The position numbers and the translations under genes are program-made. Positions 24,707 to 32,558 of a stretch of DNA of 64,000 nucleotides are shown here, one piece after another; the first letter of the stretch is position 1, and each line of letters begins with the position of its first letter. The stretch covers positions 2,929,501 through 2,993,500 of the forward strand of contig NZ_CP110139.1 of NCBI RefSeq assembly GCF_025979885.1. Reading direction: 5' to 3'. The stretch comes from Hymenobacter sp. YIM 151500-1. GTDB taxonomy: Bacteria; Bacteroidota; Bacteroidia; Cytophagales; Hymenobacteraceae. The notes under the pieces were generated by a model. The model was given only the letters and a program-made list of their open reading frames with translations, made no database searches and had not been told where the DNA came from.

Positions 24707-24875
24707 CCAGCACCACGAAGTAGAACAGGCTCTCCTCCACGACCCCGAGCTGGCTGCCACCTGCGCCGACTTGCTCTTGGCTCAACGGACGCTCGACCAC
24801 CTGCGGCGTACTCCGCGCCAGCGCACCACCGATTTCATTCTGCAGTATTCCCGCACTTTTCCGAAAGCGGGGTAG
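24645..24875 (+). CDS. Small anti-sigma-like protein
   Basis: A 76-residue protein with no membrane segment. It opens with HETLLRYVYNELPADQHHEV followed by EQALLHDPELAATC, the helix pattern of the N-terminal anti-sigma domain (a zinc-finger-like L..Y....LP..E...VE..L). The HxxxC zinc motif is not complete: a Cys is present in LAATCADLL. Its start lies inside the sigma factor gene. I infer that it binds the sigma factor in the cytosol. A 102-bp palindrome begins five bases after its stop. Confidence 0.7.
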   Translation: MIQTLPHETLLRYVYNELPADQHHEVEQALLHDPELAATCADLLLAQRTLDHLRRTPRQRTTDFILQYSRTFPKAG

Positions 24876-24879
24876 TCGA

Positions 24880-24981
24880 CAGTCATTCTCAGTATAATAG
24901 AGGACCTTCTCACGCCTGTACGGGTTGTCTTACGACGGCCGGTTCAGTGTGGAAGGTCCTTTATTGTGCTCAGAATGACTG
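24880..24981. repeat. 102-bp palindrome between anti-sigma and nth
   Basis: Arms of 30 bases (24880-24909 and 24952-24981) pair at 26 positions, from CAGTCATTCT at the outer ends to GGACCTTC at the inner ends, around a 42-base loop. The family was not seen elsewhere in the window. Confidence 0.9.
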
Positions 24982-25021
24982 TTTTTTGGGCGTACCTTGC
25001 GGCTTCATCTAGCTTCCGGTT

Positions 25022-25747
25022 ATGCGCACGCCCGAGCGGTTCCGCCACTTTATTGACTACTTCACTTCCCACTTTCCCGAGCCGGAAACCGAGCTGACGT
25101 ATGCCAACCCCTACGAGCTGCTCGTGGCCGTGGTGCTCAGCGCCCAGTGCACCGACAAGCGGGTAAACCAAGTGACACCTCCTCTGTTCCGGCAATTCCC
25201 GACGCCGGCTCACCTAGCCGCAGCCTCCGCTGACGACGTCTTGCCGTTTATCCGCAGCGTCTCCTACCCCAACAACAAAGCCAAGCACCTGGCTGGCCTG
25301 GGCCGCTTGCTGGTGTCGGATTTTGGGGGCGAGGTGCCTAGCAGTATTGAGGAGCTGCAACGCCTGCCGGGCGTAGGACGCAAAACTGCTAACGTCATCG
25401 TGTCGGTGATTTACAACCAACCGGCAATGGCCGTGGATACGCACGTATTCCGGGTGTCGCACCGGCTAGGGCTGGTGCCGCGCACTGCCACCACGCCTCT
25501 AGCTGTAGAAAAGACCCTCGTGCGCTACATTCCGAAGGAATTGATTCCTAAAGCCCACCACTGGCTGATTCTGCACGGCCGCTACATCTGCGTAGCGCGC
25601 CAGCCGAAATGCGGCATCTGTCCGCTTAAAAGCTGGTGCAAGTACTACGAGCAGGTGGTTAGCAAACATCCTGAAAAAGCTGCTTCAGCTCAGTCCAAGC
25701 GTGTTTCCAGCCAAACTACACCAGTGGATGGGCACAACTTAGTATAA
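25022..25747 (+). CDS. nth: Endonuclease III
   Basis: A 241-residue DNA glycosylase/AP lyase of base excision repair acting on oxidised pyrimidines. Catalytic Lys is in SAQCTDKRVN, the helix-hairpin-helix is LPGVGRKTANVI, catalytic Asp is in AVDTHVFRV, and the [4Fe-4S] ligands are in CVARQPKCGICPLKSWC. The C-terminus extends about 25 residues beyond the usual end (SKHPEKAASAQSKRVSSQ), a basic tail of unknown role. Confidence 0.96.
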   Translation: MRTPERFRHFIDYFTSHFPEPETELTYANPYELLVAVVLSAQCTDKRVNQVTPPLFRQFPTPAHLAAASADDVLPFIRSVSYPNNKAKHLAGLGRLLVSDFGGEVPSSIEELQRLPGVGRKTANVIVSVIYNQPAMAVDTHVFRVSHRLGLVPRTATTPLAVEKTLVRYIPKELIPKAHHWLILHGRYICVARQPKCGICPLKSWCKYYEQVVSKHPEKAASAQSKRVSSQTTPVDGHNLV

Positions 25748-25786
25748 AACTAGTCTTAGCTAGCACAAAGCAAGTAGCTTGTTTAC

Positions 25787-26986
25787 TTAGGGTGCTACTT
25801 GCTCCAAAATGGCCTGTATTGTCGTGCCAATTTGCTGCCGGTCAAAATATCTGCTGGCAACCTCACGCCCGGCTTGTCCAGCGGCCTGTAGTTGAGCGGG
25901 AGCTTGCAGCACTTTTTCTAGCTGCAAGGCTAGGGCGGCGGCATCACTAGCCGGCGAATACCAGCCGCAGCCGTGCTTTTCCACCAGCGTCTTCGTCCAG
26001 CCCTGGTTAGTAACTACCACGGGTGTGCCTACCGCCAGGCTGTCGTAAAACTTGGCGGGTGAGTTGGCATCGAGCACCGGCAGGCCCAGAAACGACACCA
26101 CGGATACCTCCGCCAGCCGGAACCAGCTGAACACCGCGTGCCGTGGCTGCGGAGATACCAGCCGGATACTGGAGCAGCGGGCCGCAGCTGCCCGCACCAG
26201 CGGCTCGTCGTAGCCGTGGCCCATGAACAGCCACACCACCTCCGGGCAGCGGGAGGCCAGTTGCTCTGCCGCGGCTACCAGAGTTGGAATGTCGTTGGCG
26301 CGGCCAAAAGTACCGGCGTACAGGACCACGCGCTGGCCGTCTAGCCCTTCCTGACGCCGAAGCGCGGCCACCGCCTCCGGAGTGGCGCGGGCGGCCAGGT
26401 CCAGGTCGGTGCCGTTGAGCACGGTGGTGAGCTTGCCTTCCGGAACGCCCAAGCCGCGCACGTAAGCCGTCATATCGGGCGAAAGGGGCAGCACGTGGCG
26501 CGCCGAGTGATACAGGCTTTTTTCCAGGGCATACAGCTGCCGCTGGGCTAGCCGGCTGGGCACGGCTTCCATGGCAATGGGGAAGGCCGGCCACAGGTCC
26601 TGCACCTCAAACACCCACGGCACCCGCCGCAGCCGGGCCACCTGCGCCGCCGCCCAGGCCGCAGTCAGCGGCGTACTGATGCCCCAGATAACGTCGGGCC
26701 GGTCGATGCGCAGTCCTTCCCGCAGCGAGTACGCGGCGTACTGCCCAAAGGCCAGGGCCCGCCGAGCCACGCCCATGGTGTTGTCGTAGGCCACATCGGC
26801 GGCGCGCAGCTCCACACCTTCCGGCACCCAGGCAAACTCCCGCGTCAGGCGCTGCCGCTCCCAGGTGCGGGTCGTAATCAGCGTCACGCGGTGCTGCCGG
26901 GCCATCTGCGCCAGCAACGAGTAGTGCCGACTGGTAGCAGGACAGTCGGGGTTCGTGTGGTACTGGCTGAAGACGGCAATGTGCAT
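25787..26986 (-). CDS. Glycosyltransferase family 4-like protein
   Basis: A 399-residue GT-B glycosyltransferase. The N-terminal domain begins MHIAVFSQYHTNPDCPATSR, has IDRPDVIWGISTPLTAAW and the VPWVFEVQDLWP motif of WbuB-type enzymes. The C-terminal nucleotide-sugar domain has VVLYAGTFGRANDIPTLV, WLFMGHGYDEP and the acidic DANSPAKFYDSLAVGTPVVV region. It likely adds a sugar to a cell-surface polysaccharide. The ATG at 26986 is the conserved start; the frame upstream runs into the palindrome. It is a single gene, not a polysaccharide cluster. Confidence 0.9.
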   Translation of the reverse strand: MHIAVFSQYHTNPDCPATSRHYSLLAQMARQHRVTLITTRTWERQRLTREFAWVPEGVELRAADVAYDNTMGVARRALAFGQYAAYSLREGLRIDRPDVIWGISTPLTAAWAAAQVARLRRVPWVFEVQDLWPAFPIAMEAVPSRLAQRQLYALEKSLYHSARHVLPLSPDMTAYVRGLGVPEGKLTTVLNGTDLDLAARATPEAVAALRRQEGLDGQRVVLYAGTFGRANDIPTLVAAAEQLASRCPEVVWLFMGHGYDEPLVRAAAARCSSIRLVSPQPRHAVFSWFRLAEVSVVSFLGLPVLDANSPAKFYDSLAVGTPVVVTNQGWTKTLVEKHGCGWYSPASDAAALALQLEKVLQAPAQLQAAGQAGREVASRYFDRQQIGTTIQAILEQVAP

Positions 26987-26992
26987 GGGAGG

Positions 26993-27101
26993 AAATGAGT
27001 GAATGAGTAAGTGAGTAGATGAGTAACTGAGTGAATGTAATACTGGCCGAAGACAGCACTTCCACATTCACTCAGTTACTCATCTACTCACTTACTCATT
27101 T
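26993..27101. repeat. Palindrome with GAGTAAGT-type words between GT4 and gldB
   Basis: Left arm 26993-27038 and right arm 27064-27101 consist of seven-to-eight-base words (GAGTGAAT, GAGTAAGT, GAGTAGAT, GAGTAACT) and pair almost completely. It abuts the gldB stop codon (27102-27104) directly. The loop contains CTGGCCGAAGACAGCA, resembling the start of the adjacent glycosyltransferase gene. Confidence 0.9.
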
Positions 27102-28130
27102 CTACCGTTCCGCCCGGCGGGGCTTGGGGCGGTAGCGGGATTCGGAGAGGATGCGCTGGGCGTTGCGTTCGGCCATGAGCTGCTTCAGCGTCACGTTGGG
27201 GTGCTCGGCCATGTACTTGCGCACAATCTGCCAGCCCACCCAGGCCCCTACCCGACCAGGGCAGGTTTTGTCGATTTCCGGAATGTTGGGCCGCTCGCCC
27301 ACGTACTTCTGCACCGTGAACGGAGCTGTGTTGTAGAGCAGGTTTTTCTCAACGAAGTGGGCCCAGATTTTGCCTTCGTTGAAGACCACGCCGGCCATTT
27401 CTTTGTCGGTGTAGCCCATGAGCAGGGAGTCGGGCGTACAGGGTAGCATCCGCTCGGCAAAGTAGAGCGACTTGCCAAACTGCACCATCTCGCCGAGCAT
27501 AGTTTGGTTGGTCAGCTCCTTTTTGTTGTACTTGTTGCTGATAGCCAGGGCCAGCGTGGGTAGCACGTGCTCCGGGGTGTAGCGGCGCAGAATGTAGCGC
27601 GGCACGTTGGGCCGGTATACCGCCTCCGGGCCCACGAAGAAGTCGGTGCTGATGGCAATCAGGCTGTCATTCACGAACAGATCCTGGCTCAGCCCACTCA
27701 CAAACGTCTTCACGGGCGGCACTCGAAAATCCGGAAAACTGTACCGGATGTGCTGAAACATGGGTTTCAGCTCTTGCTCCAGCTGTTCGGTCCGGAACGT
27801 GGTGTCGGCCTGCTGGCCCAGCTTGCGCAGTTCGGTGTTGGAGGCCAGGCGCGTGAGGGTGGCGCTGAGCATACCGGCCGGGTACTGCTGGCTCTGCAAA
27901 GCCTGGCGGGCAAACAGCCCGTGTTCCCGCACAAACCGCTCGGCGTCGGCGGGCGTCTGAATCTGGAAGAAGGATTTTTCCAGCCGCTCTACCTGCACCT
28001 GCACGGGTACTTTGGCCACGTTCGGGTCCAGCTCGCACTGGTCGTCGTGGCGGTTGCAGGCGGTGAAAAGCACCAGTACGGCCGCGCTTAGGGCGGCCAG
28101 CTGGGTTCGTAGTCGGGCAGGAATGTGCAT
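27102..28130 (-). CDS. gldB: Gliding motility lipoprotein GldB
   Basis: A 342-residue lipoprotein (signal ending LVLFTAC, lipobox Cys near residue 25). The body matches GldB: VQVERLEKSFFQIQTPADAE, FVSGLSQDLFVNDSLIAIST, DFFVGPEAVYRPNVPRYILR and GEMVQFGKSLYFAERMLPCT. GldB is needed for gliding in Flavobacterium johnsoniae and is linked to the type IX secretion machinery. The ATG at 28130 starts the signal peptide; the upstream open frame is not conserved. It is divergent from a beta-barrel gene, with 91 bases between. Confidence 0.9.
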   Translation of the reverse strand: MHIPARLRTQLAALSAAVLVLFTACNRHDDQCELDPNVAKVPVQVQVERLEKSFFQIQTPADAERFVREHGLFARQALQSQQYPAGMLSATLTRLASNTELRKLGQQADTTFRTEQLEQELKPMFQHIRYSFPDFRVPPVKTFVSGLSQDLFVNDSLIAISTDFFVGPEAVYRPNVPRYILRRYTPEHVLPTLALAISNKYNKKELTNQTMLGEMVQFGKSLYFAERMLPCTPDSLLMGYTDKEMAGVVFNEGKIWAHFVEKNLLYNTAPFTVQKYVGERPNIPEIDKTCPGRVGAWVGWQIVRKYMAEHPNVTLKQLMAERNAQRILSESRYRPKPRRAER

Positions 28131-28221
28131 CACGCTTCTATCTTTACCGGGCGAAATTAGCCAAAACGAAACGGCGCCCGGCAGTCGTTTGTGCTTCTCA
28201 CTCTGTATCTTTTCCATTGCC

Positions 28222-28896
28222 ATGAAAAAAGCCCTGCTTGCCCTTATTTTCAGTGGTGCTACCCTCGGGGCGGCCTCGGCCCAGGTTGAAATCGGCCTGA
28301 AAGTGTCGCCCTCCATTACCTCTCTGCGTGTCGACTCTCCTTCTGACTATGGCTTCCGGAATGAAGGCAGCCGGGCCGGCATCGGGGGCGGCGTCATCGT
28401 CGATTACTTCTTCGGCCAGAACTACGCCTTTAGCTCCGGCCTGTTCCTGACCGGCAAAGGCGGCACCGTTTCTTACTTCGACGACGCCACCCGCAGCCGC
28501 CAGCAGCAGAAGTTTGGCCTGCAATACCTCGAGGTGCCCGTTACGGTGAAGCTGTTCACCAACGACGTAGCCACCGATACTAAGCTGTATTTCCAGGTAG
28601 GCGGTTCTTTGAACGCCGCTCTGGCCGGCAAAATCAACGACCAAAAATTCTACAAGGACCCTGGCAACGGCAACGCCGAAACCAAAGCCTACAAGCACAT
28701 TATCCTGCCCGATGCGGCCTTGCTGGGCTCCTTCGGAGTGGAGTACCAGCTGGGCCAAAGCACCAAGCTCCTGGCCGGCGTCACCTACAAGCGCGGCATC
28801 CTCAACATCGACCGGTACTTCGACAACACCCGCAAATTCCGCGACGTAACCATCAAAAACAGCGAAGTAGCCCTGGATTTGGGCATTAAGTTTTAA
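28222..28896 (+). CDS. PorT-family outer-membrane beta-barrel protein
   Basis: A 224-residue protein with a signal peptide (MKKALLALIFSGATLGAASA) and a beta-barrel body of the OMP_b-brl_2 type: VEIGLKVSPSITSLRV, GIGGGVIVDYFFGQNYAFSS, LQYLEVPVTVKLFTND and KLYFQVGGSLNAAL. This group is named PorT family although most members are not the PorT of type IX secretion. Function unknown. Its TAA stop is the first three bases of a dispersed palindrome. Confidence 0.85.
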   Translation: MKKALLALIFSGATLGAASAQVEIGLKVSPSITSLRVDSPSDYGFRNEGSRAGIGGGVIVDYFFGQNYAFSSGLFLTGKGGTVSYFDDATRSRQQQKFGLQYLEVPVTVKLFTNDVATDTKLYFQVGGSLNAALAGKINDQKFYKDPGNGNAETKAYKHIILPDAALLGSFGVEYQLGQSTKLLAGVTYKRGILNIDRYFDNTRKFRDVTIKNSEVALDLGIKF

Positions 28897-28988
28897 TCAC
28901 AGATTGTGCACATTGAGTTGATTGCGCAGATTGCGTTACCAAAGCACATTTTACCTGTGCAATCAGCTTAATCTGCCTAATCGGTGAT
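28894..28988. repeat. AATCACAGATT palindrome, second copy
   Basis: It is the reverse complement, at roughly nine in ten positions by eye, of 9672-9767. Both carry the central words GCGCAGATT, CGTTACCAAAGCACATTTTA and GTGCAATCAGCTTAATC. Its first bases TAA are the stop of the preceding gene. Confidence 0.9.
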
Positions 28989-28990
28989 TA

Positions 28991-29027
28991 AAAAAGCCCG
29001 CGGCGCATCTGGCACCGCGGGCTTTTC
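28991..29027. terminator. Bidirectional terminator
   Basis: GCCCGCGG (28996-29003) pairs with CCGCGGGC (29015-29022), with A5 before and TTTTCTT after, serving the beta-barrel gene and the convergent RNase gene. Confidence 0.85.
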
Positions 29028-29071
29028 TTCTATCAGGAGGAGTTTTCTCGCAGAAAAAATCCGTCAGGTAA

Positions 29072-30679
29072 TCAGTCTACTATTTCCAGTTCCCGGTCCT
29101 GCAACCGGCTCATGGCCGCCGCGGCCGAGTGCAGCTCGATTTCCTCGCCGTGCTCGTCCTCGATGCGGTATTCGGTGAGGCCCAGACTGGTGTCTTTCAT
29201 CACCTTTACCCACTTGTAATACTTTAGGTACCACTTCATCTGCCGGCTCACCAAGCCTTTGGTGTAGTAGGCGTGCAGGAAGGGGTGCACGTACAGCGTA
29301 ATACCCGACTGGTTTTGGGCCACCAGCAGGTCTTCAATGCTGTTGTCGATTTCGTCCGTCACGAGGATGGAAGCCGAAATCTTGCCCGTGCCCCCGCAGG
29401 AGGGGCACACCTCACCCGTAACAATGGCCTCGGCCGGCCGCACGCGCTGCCGGGTAATCTGAAGCAGGCCAAACTTGGTGATGGGCAGAATGGTGTACCG
29501 CGCCTTGTCGTGCTTCATGATGCTATGCACGGCGTCTTCCACCTTCTTGCGGCTCTCCGGCGACTTCATATCAATGAAATCGACAACGATGATGCCGCCC
29601 ATGTCGCGCAGCCGGAGCTGGCGGGCTACTTCGCGGGCGGCCGAGAGGTTCACGTGCAGGGCCGTGGCCTCCTGGTCGCCTTCCTGGTTGCTCTTGTTGC
29701 CGGAGTTTACGTCGATGACGTGCAGGGCCTCCGTGTGCTCGATGACGAGGTAGCCGCCGCCGGGCACGGTTACGGTTTTGCCAAACAGCGTTTTCAGCTG
29801 CTTCTCAATGCCGTAATGCTCAAACAGCTTCACCTTACCGGTGTGCAGCTTCAGCAGGCCGAGCTTGTCGGGCGCAATCTGCTGAATGTAGCTGCGCATT
29901 TCCTCGTGCAGGGCCGGCGAGTCGACGGTAATAGCATCAAACGACTCGTTGAGCATGTCGCGCAGCATGGACGAGGTACGGCCCAGCTCGCCCAGCACCT
30001 TGTCGCCGGGCTTGGCCGTACGCAGGTTCTGCGTGAGCGTGTTCCACTTGTCTACCATGCTGGTCATGTCCTTGTCCAGCTCGGCCACCTCGCGGCCCTC
30101 GGCCACGGTGCGGATGATGACGCCGAAGTTGTCGGGCTTGATGGAGGCAATGAGCCGCTTGAGCCGCTCCCGCTCCGCCTTGCTGACAATCTTCTTGGAA
30201 ACGCTGATAACGTTGGAAAACGGCACCAGCACCAGGTAACGGCCCGCCATGGAAATGTCCGTGGACAGGCGCGGACCCTTGGTCGAAATCGGCTCCTTTA
30301 CAATCTGAACCAGCAGCTGCTGGCCCTTCTTGAGGGCGTTGTCGATTTTGCCCACTTTGTCGAGGGGCGCTTCAAACTGAAATGCCTTCAGCGCCCCGAC
30401 GGTAATTTTCTGCGATTGTACGCCTTTGCCCCACTTTACCAAAGAGGGAAAATTCTCTCCCAAATCGCCATAGTGCAGGAAGGCGTCTTTTTGGTACCCG
30501 ATGTCGATGAACGCGGCGTTCAGACCGGGCATAACTTTCTTGACCGTGCCCAGGAATAAGTCGCCAACCGAATAGTTGGTGTCGTTGCGGTCAAAGTGGT
30601 ATTCGATGAGCCGCTTGTCCTGTAGCAGGGCAATCCGTTCTCCTTCCTGAGTAGAATTAATGATTAATTCGTTACTCAA
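29072..30679 (-). CDS. rng: Ribonuclease E/G family endoribonuclease
   Basis: A 535-residue single-strand-specific endoribonuclease for rRNA maturation and mRNA decay. The N-terminal S1 part is DLFLGTVKKVMPGLNAAFID and YQKDAFLHYGDLG. Catalytic metal residues are in ALHVIDVNSGNK and IIVVDFIDMKSPESRKKVED, and the zinc link is CPSCGGTGK. The length is that of RNase G without the long disordered tail of E. coli RNase E. Gene order beside mS38-like, HU and mutY is usual for Bacteroidota. A 215-base gap with strong folding potential lies upstream and could form its leader. Confidence 0.95.
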   Translation of the reverse strand: MSNELIINSTQEGERIALLQDKRLIEYHFDRNDTNYSVGDLFLGTVKKVMPGLNAAFIDIGYQKDAFLHYGDLGENFPSLVKWGKGVQSQKITVGALKAFQFEAPLDKVGKIDNALKKGQQLLVQIVKEPISTKGPRLSTDISMAGRYLVLVPFSNVISVSKKIVSKAERERLKRLIASIKPDNFGVIIRTVAEGREVAELDKDMTSMVDKWNTLTQNLRTAKPGDKVLGELGRTSSMLRDMLNESFDAITVDSPALHEEMRSYIQQIAPDKLGLLKLHTGKVKLFEHYGIEKQLKTLFGKTVTVPGGGYLVIEHTEALHVIDVNSGNKSNQEGDQEATALHVNLSAAREVARQLRLRDMGGIIVVDFIDMKSPESRKKVEDAVHSIMKHDKARYTILPITKFGLLQITRQRVRPAEAIVTGEVCPSCGGTGKISASILVTDEIDNSIEDLLVAQNQSGITLYVHPFLHAYYTKGLVSRQMKWYLKYYKWVKVMKDTSLGLTEYRIEDEHGEEIELHSAAAAMSRLQDRELEIVD

Positions 30680-30698
30680 TGGATTAAGCGGTTAGAAT

Positions 30699-30828
30699 AG
30701 TGTCCCCGAACCAGAGAGCTGGCCTTGTCTTCACCCTTGAAACCCGTAAAGGGAAGCCAGCGCGCACGGCACCGGCTTCCCTTCCAAGCCACGGGGAAAG
30801 CGAACTGCTAGCCACTCTCGGGGATACT
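30699..30828 (+). other. Structured region upstream of rng (candidate RNA or leader)
   Basis: AGTGTCCCCGA (30699-30709) pairs over its full length with TCGGGGATACT (30818-30828), using one G-U pair if the plus strand is the RNA. Inside lies GGGAAGCC/GGCTTCCC (30751-30758, 30774-30781). On the minus strand it would be the 5' leader of rng, where the G-U pair becomes a C-A mismatch. No known RNA family was recognised. Confidence 0.35.
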
Positions 30829-30893
30829 AAGTGAGAGATAGACAAGGCGTTTGCCTACGCAAACCAGCGCCTTGCCAGCAAACCCCGCGGGGC

Positions 30894-30983
30894 TTACTTC
30901 TTCTTATGACGGTTTTTGCGCAGACGCTTCTTCCGCTTGTGCGTAGCAATTTTGTGACGCTTTCTTTTTTTACCGCAGGGCAT
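30894..30983 (-). CDS. AURKAIP1/COX24 (mS38)-like 29-residue ribosomal protein
   Basis: A 29-residue, extremely basic protein: it starts MPCGKKRKRHKIATHKRKKR and ends LRKNRHKKK. Bacteroidota carry this tiny gene, annotated AURKAIP1/COX24 domain protein, related to the C-terminus of mitochondrial ribosomal protein mS38; it is probably a small-subunit ribosomal component. That link is from memory of the family. Its place between rng and HU fits the usual order. It is too short for standard gene finders but the composition and exact length leave little doubt. Confidence 0.85.
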   Translation of the reverse strand: MPCGKKRKRHKIATHKRKKRLRKNRHKKK

Positions 30984-31022
30984 GATGATGTTAGGTTAAG
31001 TGGTTGATTGGTTTTTCTTTGA

Positions 31023-31093
31023 TTTACAGTTTTTAGTTGGTGGTTAGTGGCTTGTGGAGTTACCCAAAAACCGTAAACCACTAACCAAAAACC
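31023..31093. repeat. GGTTTTTGG-type palindrome upstream of the mS38-like gene
   Basis: The left arm (31023-31050, words GTTTTTAGTTGG and TGGTTAGTGG) faces CCAAAAACCGTAAACCACTA and CCAAAAACC (31064-31093). The arms are degenerate. It begins five bases past the TPR gene stop. Relatives lie at 47118-47199 and 51891-52004. Confidence 0.75.
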
Positions 31094-31098
31094 AGCTC

Positions 31099-32001
31099 CT
31101 ACTGCAGCTTTTGCAGCTCCTCGTCTACCGACGCGGCCAGGGCTGGATCGGGGCTGAGGCTCTTGGCTTTCAGGAAAGCTTGGCGGGCTTCCTGCTTCGC
31201 GCCGGTTTGGGCCAGCGAGACGCCAAGATAAAACTGTCCGTCGACGTTTTCGGGGTTTACTTTCGTCAACTCCTGAAAACGGCCCACGGCTTTATCGTAC
31301 TGTCCGCTTTTAATGGCCAGTAAGCCAAGGTTATACAGCACTTTTTCGTTGCGCGGGTCAGCGGCCAGCACCTCCCGCAGCAGCGTCACTCCCTGCATGG
31401 GATTGTCGCTTACCATAAAGGCCATGCCCAAATTGTTCTTGGCATCCAGGTTGTCGGGGTTGTTCTTCAGCACCTTCTGGTACAGCTCCTGGCACTTAGC
31501 CCCGAGCAGGCGTTGCCGCTCTGCAGTAGTTGCAAAGCTAAACGCTTCAAAATACTCGTCGGCGGCGCGCTGCCAGGCTTGCTCGCCGGGGCGGGCCAGG
31601 GCCAGCTGCTCCAGGTAGTAGCCGGCGCTGTCGTGCTTTTCGGCTGCTTTGTAAGTGTCGGCCAGGGTTTTAGCCAGGCGCAGCTTGGCGGCTGGGTCCT
31701 GGGTGCTGGCGTAGCGGCTGCGCAGGCTGTTCAGCTCCTGCCGCTGCGCCGGAGTCAGGGCCATGTGCGGCTGCTCCGGCGAAACGGCCGTGGGCTGCTC
31801 CCCCGACGAGGCTACGGCCTTGGACCCGTTGGTAGCCGTGCCGCCCCCGTCGCGGGTGGCGGTGCGGGCGGCATCCTGGGTTAGCTCTCCCCGGCCTTCC
31901 TTAGGCTTTACCACTACCTTCGGCAGCCAAAACAACCCAGCTACCAACGCCACGGCCACGGCCAGGAGCAACAGCTGATGTGTGGAGGTAGTACGAGTCA
32001 T
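31099..32001 (-). CDS. Membrane-anchored TPR protein
   Basis: A 300-residue protein with one N-terminal membrane helix (LLLLAVAVALVAGLFWLP), a low-complexity linker (residues about 35-80) and then tetratricopeptide repeats: YQKVLKNNPDNLDAKNNLGM, LLREVLAADPRNEKVLYNLG and RFQELTKVNPENVDGQFYLG. The TPRs would face the periplasm and mediate protein contacts. Homologues occur next to HU in other Bacteroidota, which supports a housekeeping but undefined role. It lies 83 bases downstream of HU and on the same strand. Confidence 0.88.
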   Translation of the reverse strand: MTRTTSTHQLLLLAVAVALVAGLFWLPKVVVKPKEGRGELTQDAARTATRDGGGTATNGSKAVASSGEQPTAVSPEQPHMALTPAQRQELNSLRSRYASTQDPAAKLRLAKTLADTYKAAEKHDSAGYYLEQLALARPGEQAWQRAADEYFEAFSFATTAERQRLLGAKCQELYQKVLKNNPDNLDAKNNLGMAFMVSDNPMQGVTLLREVLAADPRNEKVLYNLGLLAIKSGQYDKAVGRFQELTKVNPENVDGQFYLGVSLAQTGAKQEARQAFLKAKSLSPDPALAASVDEELQKLQ

Positions 32002-32084
32002 GGACAGGGGATAAAAGCAGGCCGCCGGGCTTCAGTGGAGAAGACGCCCGGCGGCGCAGCTGGCAATATTACAACAACACGCGA

Positions 32085-32390
32085 CTAAGCGTTGGTGAGT
32101 TCCTTGATCTTCTTGCTGTTTTTGATCTTACCGATGAATGTTTTCGACGGTTTGAAGCTCGGGATGAAGTGCTCGTCGATGATGATCGACGTGTTTTTCG
32201 AGATGTTGCGGGCTACTTTCTTCGCGCGCTTTTTGTTTACGAAGCTGCCGAAGCCGCGCACGTAGATGTTGTTGCCCTCGGCCATGGAGTCCTTTACTAC
32301 TTTGAAGAAGGCTTCAACGGTAGCCGAAACGTCTGCTTTCTCGATGCCGGTCTTTTCGGCAATTTCGGCGATTACTTCTGCTTTAGTCAC
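32085..32390 (-). CDS. HU-family DNA-binding protein
   Basis: A 101-residue histone-like protein that bends and compacts DNA. It begins VTKAEVIAEIAEKTGIEKAD, has the GFGSFVNKKRAKKVARNISK beta-arm region and ends in a Lys-rich tail. The start must be GTG at 32390, because Bacteroidota homologues start at this TKAEVI sequence and no ATG lies there; the in-frame ATG further upstream would add unrelated residues. A strong promoter lies about 105 bases upstream on the minus strand. Confidence 0.95.
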   Translation of the reverse strand: MTKAEVIAEIAEKTGIEKADVSATVEAFFKVVKDSMAEGNNIYVRGFGSFVNKKRAKKVARNISKNTSIIIDEHFIPSFKPSKTFIGKIKNSKKIKELTNA

Positions 32391-32493
32391 GCTGGTAAGT
32401 GTACTATGGAGTGAAAAATGTGAGCTGGGCAACAATGCCCCTTGAAAACGTAAGCCCTTGCCCGGTAGGCTGTTCGCTTTTGAATTGGGGCCA

Positions 32494-32524
32494 CAAAGGT
32501 AAATTGCTTTTTTGGTTTTACAAT
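32494..32524 (-). promoter_or_regulatory. Promoter of the HU gene
   Basis: On the minus strand ATTG (32521-32524), a 19-base spacer and TACCTTTG (32494-32501) match the Bacteroidota -33/-7 consensus. The leader would be about 95 bases. Confidence 0.65.
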
Positions 32525-32558
32525 AGATTCTGCTGCATTCGCGTCGGGTCTTTAGGTT

